A stretch of 64,000 bases of DNA from Solimonas_A sp052035235. GTDB lineage: Bacteria; Pseudomonadota; Gammaproteobacteria; Nevskiales; Nevskiaceae. The first letter of the stretch is position 1; every line of letters starts with the position of its first letter. The DNA is taken from NCBI GenBank assembly GCA_052035235.1, contig JBPOHT010000020.1:1-64000 (forward strand), read 5' to 3'. Below the pieces are notes generated by a model that worked only from the letters and a program-made list of their open reading frames with translations, ran no database searches and was not told where the DNA came from. Made by a program: the position numbers and the translations under genes. Positions 51,891 to 60,240 of the stretch are shown here, piece by piece.

Positions 51891-52658
51891 ATGAAGATCG
51901 CCTCCTGGAACGTCAACAGCCTGCGGGTCCGCCTGCCGCACCTGCTGGACTGGCTCAAAACCGCCGAACCCGACGTGGTCGGCATCCAGGAAACCAAGTG
52001 CGTGGACGAGCAGTTCCCCTTCGCGGAGCTGGAAGCCGCCGGCTATTTCGCCGCGCACAACGGCCAGAAGACCTACAACGGCGTGGCCCTGCTGTCGCGC
52101 CAGCCGCTGGTCGACGTCTCCCGCGACATGGACGGCTTCGCCGACGAGCAGCGCCGCGTCATCGCCGCCACGGTCGGCGGGGTCCGGGTGGTCAATGTCT
52201 ACGTCGTCAACGGCCAGGCCGTGGGTAGCGAGAAATACGAATACAAGCTGCGCTGGCTCGCCGGCCTGCACCAGTATCTGAAGTCAGAAATCCAGAAATA
52301 TCCGAAGCTTGCGGTGACCGGCGACTACAACATCGCCCCCGCCCCGGAAGACACCCACGACCCGGCCGTCTGGGAAGGCGGCATCCTCTGCTCGGAGCCC
52401 GAGCGCGCCGCCTTCCGCGCCCTGCTGGACCTGGGCCTGAAGGACAGCTTCCGCCTGTTCGACCACCCCCCGGCCACCTTCACCTGGTGGGACTACCGGC
52501 AGGCCGGCTTCCGCCGCAACCTGGGCCTGCGCATCGACCATGTGCTGCTGTCGGAGCCCCTGGCAGCCGCCTGCACCGGGGTACAGGTCCACCTGGAACC
52601 CCGGCGCCTGGAACGTCCGTCGGACCATGCCCCGGTCGTGTCGGAATTCACAGTCTGA
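51891..52658 (+). CDS. xthA: Exodeoxyribonuclease III
   Basis: ATG 51891 gives 255 residues. The EEP fold is shown by M-K-I-A-S-W-N-V-N-S (Asn7), Q-E-T-K (Glu34), G-D-Y-N-I-A-P and the final S-D-H-A-P-V. It is an AP endonuclease and 3'-5' exonuclease for base-excision repair. It follows prlC's terminator. Confidence 0.94.
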   Translation: MKIASWNVNSLRVRLPHLLDWLKTAEPDVVGIQETKCVDEQFPFAELEAAGYFAAHNGQKTYNGVALLSRQPLVDVSRDMDGFADEQRRVIAATVGGVRVVNVYVVNGQAVGSEKYEYKLRWLAGLHQYLKSEIQKYPKLAVTGDYNIAPAPEDTHDPAVWEGGILCSEPERAAFRALLDLGLKDSFRLFDHPPATFTWWDYRQAGFRRNLGLRIDHVLLSEPLAAACTGVQVHLEPRRLERPSDHAPVVSEFTV

Positions 52659-52675
52659 ATGTGAGCCCCATCACG

Positions 52676-52725
52676 TATTCAGGGGATGGGGACAGGGATA
52701 TGATGGCTTACGAAACCCCTGAATA
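52676..52725 (+). promoter_or_regulatory. TATTCAGGGG/CCCCTGAATA inverted repeat before the HD gene
   Basis: Perfect 10-bp arms (52676-52685 and 52716-52725) enclose 30 nt and lie just before the ATG at 52741. The site could be an operator or a leader stem; the ribosome site GGGGGAGGAG is just outside it. Confidence 0.45.
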
Positions 52726-52740
52726 GGGGGGAGGAGCCCG

Positions 52741-53754
52741 ATGAGTCTTCTGCGGAAGAGGCGCAACCACTACGACGTCACCGATACCGTCCGGATTTCG
52801 CATCCGGAGGAAGTGAAGGACGCCGTCTGCGGCATCGTGAGCGCCCTCTATCCCGGCATGGACCTGAAGCCCCTGCACAAGGCCTTCGACGTCTTCACCC
52901 GCCTCTACGCCGGCACCCTGCCCGGCTACATGGGCTGCGACACCTGGTACCACGACGCCCAGCACAGCCTGGACTGCGCCCTGGCCATGGCCCGCCTGCT
53001 GGACGGCCACGAGCGCAACGTGCCGGCGGCGCAGCGCCTCGGCGAGCGCCGCACCCAGCTGGGCATCCTGATCGCACTGTTCCACGACGCCGGCTATATC
53101 CGCCGCAGCAGCGACAGCGCCTGGAACGGCGCCGAGTTCACGCTCAACCACGTCCATCGCAGCGGTGAGTTCCTGGCCGACTTCCTGCCCCAGGTAGGCT
53201 TCGGCGATGCCGCGGAGCTGACGCGCCAGGTGGTGCACTTCACCGGCTACGAGATCGAGCTGGACAAGATCCGCGTGCGCCACCCCAAGGACCGCATGCT
53301 GGGGTTCATGCTGGGCAGCGCCGACATCATCGCGCAGACCTCCGACCGCTGTTACCTGGAGAAGTGCAAGACCTACCTGTTCCGCGAGTTCGTGATCTGC
53401 GGCATGGCCGGCCCCGGCATCCCGGGCGGGCCCAAGGTCATGTACCCCCAGGTGGAAGACCTGCTGCGCAACACGCCGGAGTTCAACAAGAAGCTCTGGG
53501 AAGAGCGCCTCGACGGCTACTTCCAGGGCGTGTACCACTACATGGACCACCATTTCGGCGGCCACAACCCCTACGTCGAGCAGATCGACGAGCACCTGCG
53601 CCTGATCCGGCGCCTGGGCAAGAGCGGCCGCTTCGACCGCCTGGTGCGCCGCCCCCAGGCCATCGCCGCACAGGAGCTGCGCGAGATCGCCGGGCTCAAG
53701 CCGCCACCGCCTTCCTCGAAGAAGCCGCGCGGAGAGATGCGGCGCGCGGCCTGA
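52741..53754 (+). CDS. HD-domain phosphohydrolase (PDE-like)
   Basis: The 337-residue soluble protein has an HD-type metal site: Y-H-D-A-Q-H (His71, Asp72, His75) and L-F-H-D-A-G (His115, Asp116), arranged as in class I-type cyclic-nucleotide phosphodiesterases. Later H and D residues (G-S-A-D-I-I-A-Q) fit as well. The substrate may be a cyclic nucleotide, but this is inferred. A basic, Pro-rich tail ends it. The leader holds a 10-bp inverted repeat. Confidence 0.82.
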   Translation: MSLLRKRRNHYDVTDTVRISHPEEVKDAVCGIVSALYPGMDLKPLHKAFDVFTRLYAGTLPGYMGCDTWYHDAQHSLDCALAMARLLDGHERNVPAAQRLGERRTQLGILIALFHDAGYIRRSSDSAWNGAEFTLNHVHRSGEFLADFLPQVGFGDAAELTRQVVHFTGYEIELDKIRVRHPKDRMLGFMLGSADIIAQTSDRCYLEKCKTYLFREFVICGMAGPGIPGGPKVMYPQVEDLLRNTPEFNKKLWEERLDGYFQGVYHYMDHHFGGHNPYVEQIDEHLRLIRRLGKSGRFDRLVRRPQAIAAQELREIAGLKPPPPSSKKPRGEMRRAA

Positions 53755-53783
53755 GCTTCAACACCCCTGGGAGTCACCCCACC

Positions 53784-53852
53784 CCGTTCACACCGAGTCC
53801 TTCGATACACCGCGCAAGCGCGGCACTCAGGGCCGACGGGCTCCATGAACGG
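53784..53852. repeat. Intergenic repeat of the CCGTTCA...TGAACGG type
   Basis: CCGTTCA (53784-53790) and TGAACGG (53846-53852) flank CCTTCGATAC...GCGCAAGCGC...CTCAGGGC, a known style of interspersed repeat related to the one at 22859. It lies between convergent HD and ggt genes. Confidence 0.5.
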
Positions 53853-53859
53853 AAAGGCG

Positions 53860-55542
53860 TTACTTGCCGTCGCGCCCCTGCACCGTACCCGCCCCCACCG
53901 CACGCGGATCGGCCGCCGCATCCAGCTTGTTCGTCCTGGGGTCCCAGCTCACCAGCTGCAGGTTGCCGTAGCTGCCCGGCAACAGGTTGAGGCTGTCCGG
54001 CCCCAGCTGCTTCAGCGTGTGCCCCATCCGCTTGAGCTCCGCCTGCTGCGCCTCCGGCAGCGCGCCGGGCTCGAACTGCACCACGTCCGGCAGGTACTGG
54101 TGGTGGTAGCGCGGCAGCGCCGCGATCTGCGCCGCCGGCAGGCCGTCGATCCAGCCGAGGATGCCCAGCGCCACCATGGTGATGATGCGGCTGCCGCCGG
54201 GGGTGCCGATCACCAGCGCGCCGCGCGGCCCCTCGACGAAGGTCGGCGTCATCGATGACAGCGGGCGCTTGCCCGGCGCGATGCGGTTGGGCACCGAACC
54301 GATCAGGCCGTAGGCATTGCTGGCCGCGGTGGCAGCCGAGAAATCATCCATCTCGTCGTTGAGGAACAGCCCCGTGCCGGGCACCACGAAGCCGGAGCCG
54401 AACGGCAGGTTGATCGACAGCGTCGCCGCCGCGCGGTTGCCCTCGCGGTCGATCACCGAGATATGCGTGGTATTGCCGCCCTCCGGCGAGACCGGCAGCG
54501 TCGCACTGGGGGTGGCGCGGTCCTTCCGGATGCTGGACGCCATCTGCAGCGCATGGTCGCGCGAGCTCAGGCGCCCTACCGGGATATCGACGAAGTCCGG
54601 ATCACCCAGGTAACTGGCGCGGTCACGGTAGGCGCGGCGCATGGCCTCGATCATCAGGTGACGCGAGGCGGTGGAGCCGTCGTTCTTCCAGCCCAGGGCC
54701 TCGAGCTGCTGGAATATCTGCGCCAGGCCGATGCCGCCCGCCGAGGGCGGCGGCGCCGTGACGATGCGGTACTCGCGGAACCAGGTCACCAGCGGCGCGC
54801 GTTCCACCACGCGATAACGCCGCAGGTCCTCCTCGCTCCAGATGCCGCCGGCCGCGCGCACACCGGCCACCAGCTTCTTCGCCACCTCGCCCTCGTAGAA
54901 GCCCGCCATTCCATCTTTCGCCAGCGCCTTGAGCACGCGAGCCAGGTCGGGCTGGCGCAGCGTGTCGCCGGCCTGCAACGGCTTGCCGCCGGGCGTCAGG
55001 ATGTCGCGGGCACCCGGGGACAGGCGCGACAGGTTGCCCTGGATCGTGGCCGCCAGCTTGGCGTCCACCGGGAAACCTTCCGCCGCATAGCGGATCGCCG
55101 GCGCCAGCACCCGCTCCAGCGGCAGGCGCCCGTAGGTGTCGGCGATATGCACCAGCGCCGCCGGCTCGCCGGGGATGCCGGCACCCAGCGCGCCGTCGCG
55201 CGAGCGCGCGTCCACCGCCTTGCCGTCCGCCGACTGGAACATGGTCTCGGTAGCCGCCGCTGGCGCCGTCTCGCGCCCATCGACAAAGGTCTCGCCGCCG
55301 TCCTCCTCGCGGTGCAGCAGCCAGAAACCGCCGCCACCCAGGCCCGAGCCGGTGGGCTCGGTCACCGCGATGGCGGCGCTGGCCGCCACCACCGCGTCGA
55401 AGGCATTGCCGCCATCGCGCAGCACTTCCAGGCAGGCCTCGGTGGCCAGCGGATGGGCCGTGGCACAGGCGTCGCCCGGCAGTTCCGCCGCGCGGGCCGG
55501 CAGGACGAGACAGCAGAGCAGCAGCAGAGAGGCGCGTTTCAT
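53860..55542 (-). CDS. ggt: Gamma-glutamyltransferase
   Basis: ATG 55542 (M-K-R-A-S) gives 560 residues, with a signal peptide (about 1-19). The autocatalytic Thr358 lies in G-G-N-T-T-H, where the precursor is cut into two subunits. G-K-R-P-L-S-S-M-T-P-T and G-T-P-G-G-S-R are conserved. It cleaves or transfers the gamma-glutamyl group of glutathione in the periplasm. Its ATG overlaps the ferredoxin stop in ATGA, a coupling also found in relatives. Confidence 0.95.
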   Translation of the reverse strand: MKRASLLLLCCLVLPARAAELPGDACATAHPLATEACLEVLRDGGNAFDAVVAASAAIAVTEPTGSGLGGGGFWLLHREEDGGETFVDGRETAPAAATETMFQSADGKAVDARSRDGALGAGIPGEPAALVHIADTYGRLPLERVLAPAIRYAAEGFPVDAKLAATIQGNLSRLSPGARDILTPGGKPLQAGDTLRQPDLARVLKALAKDGMAGFYEGEVAKKLVAGVRAAGGIWSEEDLRRYRVVERAPLVTWFREYRIVTAPPPSAGGIGLAQIFQQLEALGWKNDGSTASRHLMIEAMRRAYRDRASYLGDPDFVDIPVGRLSSRDHALQMASSIRKDRATPSATLPVSPEGGNTTHISVIDREGNRAAATLSINLPFGSGFVVPGTGLFLNDEMDDFSAATAASNAYGLIGSVPNRIAPGKRPLSSMTPTFVEGPRGALVIGTPGGSRIITMVALGILGWIDGLPAAQIAALPRYHHQYLPDVVQFEPGALPEAQQAELKRMGHTLKQLGPDSLNLLPGSYGNLQLVSWDPRTNKLDAAADPRAVGAGTVQGRDGK

Positions 55543-55793
55543 GAGACCAGGCGGATGAGCTTGTGGTACTTCGCCGTCAGTTGCTCCGGCGTCTCGACGT
55601 GATCGGGGTCCAGCGGGATGCAGGCTACCGGGCAGACCAGCTGGCACTGCGGGGCATCGTGGTGCCCCACGCACTCGGTGCACAGCGCGGGGTCGATCTC
55701 ATAGATCTCCACGCCCTGCGAGATCGCCTGGTTCGGGCACACCGGCTCGCAGACGTCGCAGTTGATGCACTCGTGGGTGATCTTGAGGGCCAT
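55539..55793 (-). CDS. 2[4Fe-4S] ferredoxin, YfhL type
   Basis: The 84-residue protein has two clusters: C-I-N-C-D-V-C-E-P-V-C-P and C-T-E-C-V-G-H-H-D-A-P-Q-C-Q-L-V-C-P. The insert in the second motif is typical of YfhL/Fdx-type ferredoxins. It is an electron carrier, and the fdx/coaD/rsmD neighbourhood is common in gammaproteobacteria. Confidence 0.94.
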   Translation of the reverse strand: MALKITHECINCDVCEPVCPNQAISQGVEIYEIDPALCTECVGHHDAPQCQLVCPVACIPLDPDHVETPEQLTAKYHKLIRLVS

Positions 55794-55800
55794 ACGGGTA

Positions 55801-56290
55801 TTTTACCCCTCTCGGGGCAGGGAAGTTCCCACCCGGGTTCCTTGCCTTGCGGCCACCCCTCCCCCGCAAGGGGAGAGGGAAGCATCGGCTTTGTCTTGGA
55901 TGGCTTGTGCGCTTGAATGAGCGCAGCGAATGCTTTTGATGTTCGGGCCCCTTCCAGAAGCGCCCGCCTGGTGGTCGGGCGCAGGGTCGAGCCGGACAGG
56001 ATGTCCGGCCGAGGGCCCTCAGGCCAGGGATGGCCTGTGGGCCCGACCCGTCGCGACCGACCGCCAGGCGGGTTGCCCCGCCTAAGCGGGGCCGCGGATG
56101 GAGGGTGTGCTTTCTTTTGGTTACTTTTCTTTGCACAAGCAAAGAAAAGTAACTCGCCCTTAGGCGAAATAACCCATCAGAGAGCAGCAAAGCCTGAGCG
56201 GTCTAGGACCGCTACCACTGAACACCTTCAGAAGGTTTCATAGGTAGCCCCCTCTCCCCAACCCTCTCCCGCAAGGGGAGAGGGAGATGA
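55801..56290. repeat. 500-bp intergenic mosaic of nested hairpins; no gene
   Basis: The gap between the ferredoxin and coaD contains no supported gene. It holds GTTACTTTTCTTTGC (56120-56134) paired with its complement (56139-56153), GCCGGACA/TGTCCGGC (55991-56009), AGGCCA/TGGCCT inside GGGCCC arms (56013-56044), and an enclosing GGGTCG/CGACCC (55984-56049). Two CCCTC...CCGCAAGGGGAGAGGG elements (near 55857 and 56250) border it. These are interspersed repeats of the kind found in Xanthomonadales. Confidence 0.7.
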
Positions 56291-56295
56291 CGCTG

Positions 56296-56790
56296 TTACT
56301 TCTTTCCGTCTCTGCCGAATCGCTGCAACAACACCGGCACCACCGCCTTCGGCACCAGCTTCTCCACCGGCGCACCCAACCCCGCCAGCTCACGCACCAG
56401 CGACGACGACAGGTGCGCATACTCCGGCGAAGGCGCCAGTAGTACCGTGTCGAGATTGGCGTAGAGATCGCGGTTCATCACCGCCATCTGCTTTTCGTAC
56501 TCCACGTCGCCCACCGTGCGCACACCGCGCACCAGCACCGTCACGCCATTCTCGCGTGCAAAATCCACCACCAGGCCGCTGAAGGACTTCACTTCCACGT
56601 TGGGCAGGTCGTGGACCACCTCGCGGATCAGCGCCACGCGTTCCTCGGGGCTGAACTTGGGGTTCTTGGCGATGTTGTAGCCCACCGCGACGATCAGCTT
56701 CGGGAACATCTTCGAAGCGCGCGTGATGATGTCGAGATGACCCAGGGTGATCGGATCGAAGGTGCCGCTATAGGCCGCGATGACGGACAT
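56296..56790 (-). CDS. coaD: Phosphopantetheine adenylyltransferase
   Basis: ATG 56790 (M-S-V-I-A-A-Y) gives 164 residues. The nucleotidyltransferase motif T-F-D-P-I-T-L-G-H (10-18) is complete, with S-S-S-L-V-R-E near the end. CoaD adenylates 4'-phosphopantetheine in coenzyme A synthesis. rsmD lies 80 bp upstream on the same strand. Confidence 0.96.
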   Translation of the reverse strand: MSVIAAYSGTFDPITLGHLDIITRASKMFPKLIVAVGYNIAKNPKFSPEERVALIREVVHDLPNVEVKSFSGLVVDFARENGVTVLVRGVRTVGDVEYEKQMAVMNRDLYANLDTVLLAPSPEYAHLSSSLVRELAGLGAPVEKLVPKAVVPVLLQRFGRDGKK

Positions 56791-56870
56791 GTGCTTCCTT
56801 GGTGGGGCCATCCGTGAGGCTGTGTTCCGCTCCGGTCATCCATGACCGGGCGCGCGGCGCGCGCAAAGGT

Positions 56871-57446
56871 TTACTTGGGGGGATGCTGGTACCGCGCCAG
56901 GCCGAAGCATACCTGACCGGCCTGCTTCTCCCGCAGCAACTCGTAACCCGGCGGCAGCGTCAGCGGCTTGCCCGCAGGCCACTCCAGGTAGATGCGGTTC
57001 TGGTCCGGCACCAGCACGCGCGGCAGCTCCTGCAGCGCGCGATCCAGCAGCGGGCTGGCATAGGGCGGATCGAGGAACACCACGTGATAGCGGTGCCAGC
57101 TCTGGTCGAGGAAGTAGACCGCGTCCATGCCGGTGACGTCCCAGCTCGTGGTCGGTGCCTTGAAGTGCAGCAGGGCGGCCTTGATCATCGTGGCCTGGCG
57201 GTTGCCGTTCTCCACGAAGGTGCAATGCGTGGCCCCGCGCGACAGCGCCTCCAGGCCCATGGCGCCACTGCCGGCAAACAAGTCCAGGCAGCGGGTGCCG
57301 TGGATGGTGGGAGCCAGCCAGTCGAACACCGTCTGGCGCACGCGGTCCGGCGTGGGCCGGGCGCCGCTGTCGCCGTCGAACTCGACGATACGGCTGCGCC
57401 ACTCCCCACCGATGATCCGCAGTTTCCCTGGAGGCCTCTTTGCCAT
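56871..57446 (-). CDS. rsmD: 16S rRNA (guanine966-N2)-methyltransferase
   Basis: ATG 57446 (M-A-K-R-P-P-G) gives 191 residues. It has R-I-I-G-G-E-W-R-S-R, R-P-T-P-D-R-V-R, the SAM motif D-L-F-A-G-S-G-A-M-G and the catalytic D-P-P-Y, the RsmD signature. It methylates G966 of 16S rRNA. Confidence 0.96.
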   Translation of the reverse strand: MAKRPPGKLRIIGGEWRSRIVEFDGDSGARPTPDRVRQTVFDWLAPTIHGTRCLDLFAGSGAMGLEALSRGATHCTFVENGNRQATMIKAALLHFKAPTTSWDVTGMDAVYFLDQSWHRYHVVFLDPPYASPLLDRALQELPRVLVPDQNRIYLEWPAGKPLTLPPGYELLREKQAGQVCFGLARYQHPPK

Positions 57447-57488
57447 GGATCGCAATTAATCAAGAACCGCGGGCGCGGTCAACCGCCT

Positions 57489-57950
57489 TCAGTCGGGCAG
57501 CACGCCGTAGCGGTCGCGCAGCCGTGCATGGCGATGCTCGAAAACACGCCGGGCCAGCGCGGCGGCCAGCCCTCCGGGCAAAGGCAGCCGCGGCTGGAAT
57601 TCAAGCTCGTCGGTAACGATGCAACCCTTGCCCTGCTCGATGATGCGGCGGCGGTGGATCCACACGCGCTGCACCCAGGACGTGGAGCGCTCGTCAAAGC
57701 CGTTGTCGTACAGCGCCTCGAAGGTCAGCGCATGGCGGTCCACCGGGATCACGCCGCCCAGCAGCAGCCAGCTCTGGAACAGCGTCTGCTTCAGCGGTGC
57801 CTGCTGCAGGTCGAAGTTCTCGGCCTCGCGCGGGTAGCTCATGCGCACCAGCGGCATCAGCTCGGCGTTGACGCCGCGCATGGTCAGCGCCTCGGACAAT
57901 ACATCCTGCGCCGGCGCCGCCAGCCGGCTCTCGAAGCGCAGGTGGATCAT
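57489..57950 (-). CDS. SRPBCC/START-like ligand-binding fold protein
   Basis: The 153-residue protein starts M-I-H-L-R-F-E-S-R-L-A-A-P, typical of SRPBCC family members, with alternating strands and a C-terminal helix (R-R-V-F-E-H-R-H-A-R-L-R). No catalytic motif is seen. Its start overlaps the tldD stop (ATGA). Ligand unknown. Confidence 0.82.
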   Translation of the reverse strand: MIHLRFESRLAAPAQDVLSEALTMRGVNAELMPLVRMSYPREAENFDLQQAPLKQTLFQSWLLLGGVIPVDRHALTFEALYDNGFDERSTSWVQRVWIHRRRIIEQGKGCIVTDELEFQPRLPLPGGLAAALARRVFEHRHARLRDRYGVLPD

Positions 57951-59395
57951 CCCTGGGTACCGCCAACCGTCAGGCCGTCGATCTTCAGCGTCGGCTGGCC
58001 TACGCCCACCGGCACGCTCTGGCCGTCCTTGCCGCAGATGCCGACGCCGGTATCCAGCTTCAGGTCATGGCCGACCATGCTGACGCGCGTCAGCGCTTCC
58101 GGGCCGTTGCCGATCAGCGTGGCGCCCTTCACCGGGCGCGTCACGCGACCGTCCTCGATCAGGTAGGCCTCGTTGGCCGAGAACACGAAGTTGCCGGAGG
58201 TGATGTCCACCTGGCCGCCCCCGAAGTTCACGGCGTAGATGCCCTTCTTCACCGAGGCGATGATCTCCTGCGGATCGTGCGGGCCGGGCAGCATGTAGGT
58301 GTTGGTCATGCGTGGCATCGGCAGCGCCGCATAGGACTCGCGGCGGCCGTTGCCGGTGGGGCGCACGCCGGTCAGGCGCGCGTTGAGCTTGTCATGGATG
58401 TAGCCGCGCAGGATGCCGTTCTCGATCAGCGTGGTGCACTGGGTCTGCGTGCCCTCGTCGTCCACGCTCAGCGAACCGCGGCGGTTCAGCAGCGTGCCGT
58501 CGTCGACGATGGTGCAGAGCTCGGAGGCCACCTTCTGGCCGATGCGGCCGGAGAAGGCCGAGGTGCCCTTGCGGTTGAAGTCGCCTTCCAGGCCATGGCC
58601 CACCGCCTCGTGCAGCAGCACGCCCGGCCAGCCGGGGCCGAGCACCACGGTCATGGTGCCGGCCGGGGCCGGCACGGCGTCGAGCTGCACCAGGGCCTGG
58701 CGCACGGCCTGCAGCGCCAGCGTCTCGGGCTGGTCGCCGCCCAGGAACTCGGCAATGGTGCCTCGCCCACCGGCGCCGGCATGGGCCTGCTCGCGACGGC
58801 CGTTGTGTTCCACGATGACGCTGACGTCCATGCGCACCAGCGGGCGCACGTCGCCGGCCAGGGTACCGTCGGTGGCGGCGATCAGCACCGCCTCGAAGTT
58901 CACCGCCAGGTTGACGTTGACCTGCTGCACGCGGCTGTCGGCGGCGCGCGCCGCGGCATCGGCGCGGCGCAACAGCGCCAGCTTCTCCGGCGTGGCCATC
59001 GACTGGATCGGGTTGATGGCCGGGTACAGCGGCTTGGGCTCCGCGCGGCGCGCAAAGGCCTGCACGGCGCCCTGCTGGCCCTGGCGCACGATGGCGCCAG
59101 CCGCACCGGCGGCATCGCTCAGCGCTTCCAAGCGCAGCTCGTCGGAATAGGCCAGGCCCTGCTTGTCGCCAGCCACGGCGCGCACACCCACACCCTGCTC
59201 CACGTGGTGCGAGCCGCTCTTGATGATGCCGTCCTCCAGCGACCAGGCTTCGGTCAGCGAGTGCTGGAAGTAGAGATCCGCCTCCTCGATACCGGGCTTC
59301 ATCAGGCCGTCGAGCAGGCGCGACAGCGCGGTGTCGTCGATGCCGGTGGGCTCGAGCAGGGTCTGGCGGGCAACTGCAATCGGTGTGTCGTTCAT
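57947..59395 (-). CDS. tldD: TldD metalloprotease
   Basis: ATG 59395 (M-N-D-T-P-I) gives 482 residues. The zinc motif H-E-A-V-G-H (His262, Glu263, His267) and G-G-G-Q-V-D-I-T-S-G-N match TldD, the catalytic half of TldD/TldE (PmbA). The complex matures some RiPP precursors and degrades CcdA-type antitoxins. tldE is not in the window. It lies in the conserved yhdP-amidase-tldD order. Confidence 0.96.
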   Translation of the reverse strand: MNDTPIAVARQTLLEPTGIDDTALSRLLDGLMKPGIEEADLYFQHSLTEAWSLEDGIIKSGSHHVEQGVGVRAVAGDKQGLAYSDELRLEALSDAAGAAGAIVRQGQQGAVQAFARRAEPKPLYPAINPIQSMATPEKLALLRRADAAARAADSRVQQVNVNLAVNFEAVLIAATDGTLAGDVRPLVRMDVSVIVEHNGRREQAHAGAGGRGTIAEFLGGDQPETLALQAVRQALVQLDAVPAPAGTMTVVLGPGWPGVLLHEAVGHGLEGDFNRKGTSAFSGRIGQKVASELCTIVDDGTLLNRRGSLSVDDEGTQTQCTTLIENGILRGYIHDKLNARLTGVRPTGNGRRESYAALPMPRMTNTYMLPGPHDPQEIIASVKKGIYAVNFGGGQVDITSGNFVFSANEAYLIEDGRVTRPVKGATLIGNGPEALTRVSMVGHDLKLDTGVGICGKDGQSVPVGVGQPTLKIDGLTVGGTQG

Positions 59396-59408
59396 GGTCC
59401 TGATGGTC

Positions 59409-60227
59409 TCACGCGAGCCGGCGGTGCGACAGCACGGGGAAATCCTGACGCAGCTTCGCCTGCGCCGCACGGTCGGGGCGTGCCAGCACCACGCCGGCAC
59501 CTTCGGCCTGGCAGGCCAGCACCTCGCCCCAAGGTCCGACGATCATGCTGTGACCCCAGGTACGGCGGCCGCCGGCATGTTCGCCCCACTGGTTGGACGC
59601 CACGACGACGCACTGGTTCTCGATGGCGCGGGCACGGAGCAAGGTTTCCCAGTGCGCCTCACCGGTTTTCGCCGTGAAAGCCGAGGGCACGCAGAGGATT
59701 TCGGCCCCGTCGGCGGCCAGGCGGCGATACAGCTCGGGGAAGCGCAGGTCGTAGCAGACCGACAGGCCGACCCCGCCGCCCGCCGTCTGCGCCACCACCG
59801 TGTCGGGATCGCCCGGGCGGATGCTGTTGGACTCGCGATAGCTCTCGCCGCCGGGCACTTCCACGTCGAACAGGTGGATCTTGTCGTAGCGCGTCGACAG
59901 GCTGCCGTCCGCGGCATAGACCGGGTTGGCCGCCAGTACGCGGTTCGGGTCCTGCGGCACCGCCTGGGGAATGGTGCCGGCCACCACCCACAGCCCCAGC
60001 TCGCGCGAGATCGCCGAGAGGAAGTCGTGGATCGGCCCCTGCCCCGGCACCTCGGCATGCGCCAGCTTGTCGCGCTCACGCGCACCCATGAAGGCAAAAT
60101 TCTCCGGCAGCACCGCCAGCCAGGCGCCCTGGCGCGCGGCTTCGCGCAGCAGCTGGCCGGCGGCCTCCAGGTTGTCCGGCAGGCGGTCGGAGCTGTTCAT
60201 CTGGATCGCTGCGATAGCCGGATTCAT
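59409..60227 (-). CDS. Nitrilase-superfamily amidase (Nit1/deaminated glutathione amidase-like)
   Basis: The 272-residue protein has the catalytic triad Glu42 (L-P-E-N-F), Lys116 (Y-D-K-I-H-L-F-D) and Cys158 (S-V-C-Y-D-L-R-F-P-E). These context motifs match Nit1-like amidases, which remove the amide of deaminated glutathione. It sits between yhdP and tldD. Confidence 0.9.
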   Translation of the reverse strand: MNPAIAAIQMNSSDRLPDNLEAAGQLLREAARQGAWLAVLPENFAFMGARERDKLAHAEVPGQGPIHDFLSAISRELGLWVVAGTIPQAVPQDPNRVLAANPVYAADGSLSTRYDKIHLFDVEVPGGESYRESNSIRPGDPDTVVAQTAGGGVGLSVCYDLRFPELYRRLAADGAEILCVPSAFTAKTGEAHWETLLRARAIENQCVVVASNQWGEHAGGRRTWGHSMIVGPWGEVLACQAEGAGVVLARPDRAAQAKLRQDFPVLSHRRLA

Positions 60228-60240
60228 GTGCGTCTCCGCT

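Noticed and set aside
57694..57966. Minus-strand frame over the SRPBCC start
   Set aside because: It is a shifted frame of the SRPBCC gene with no recognisable domain.
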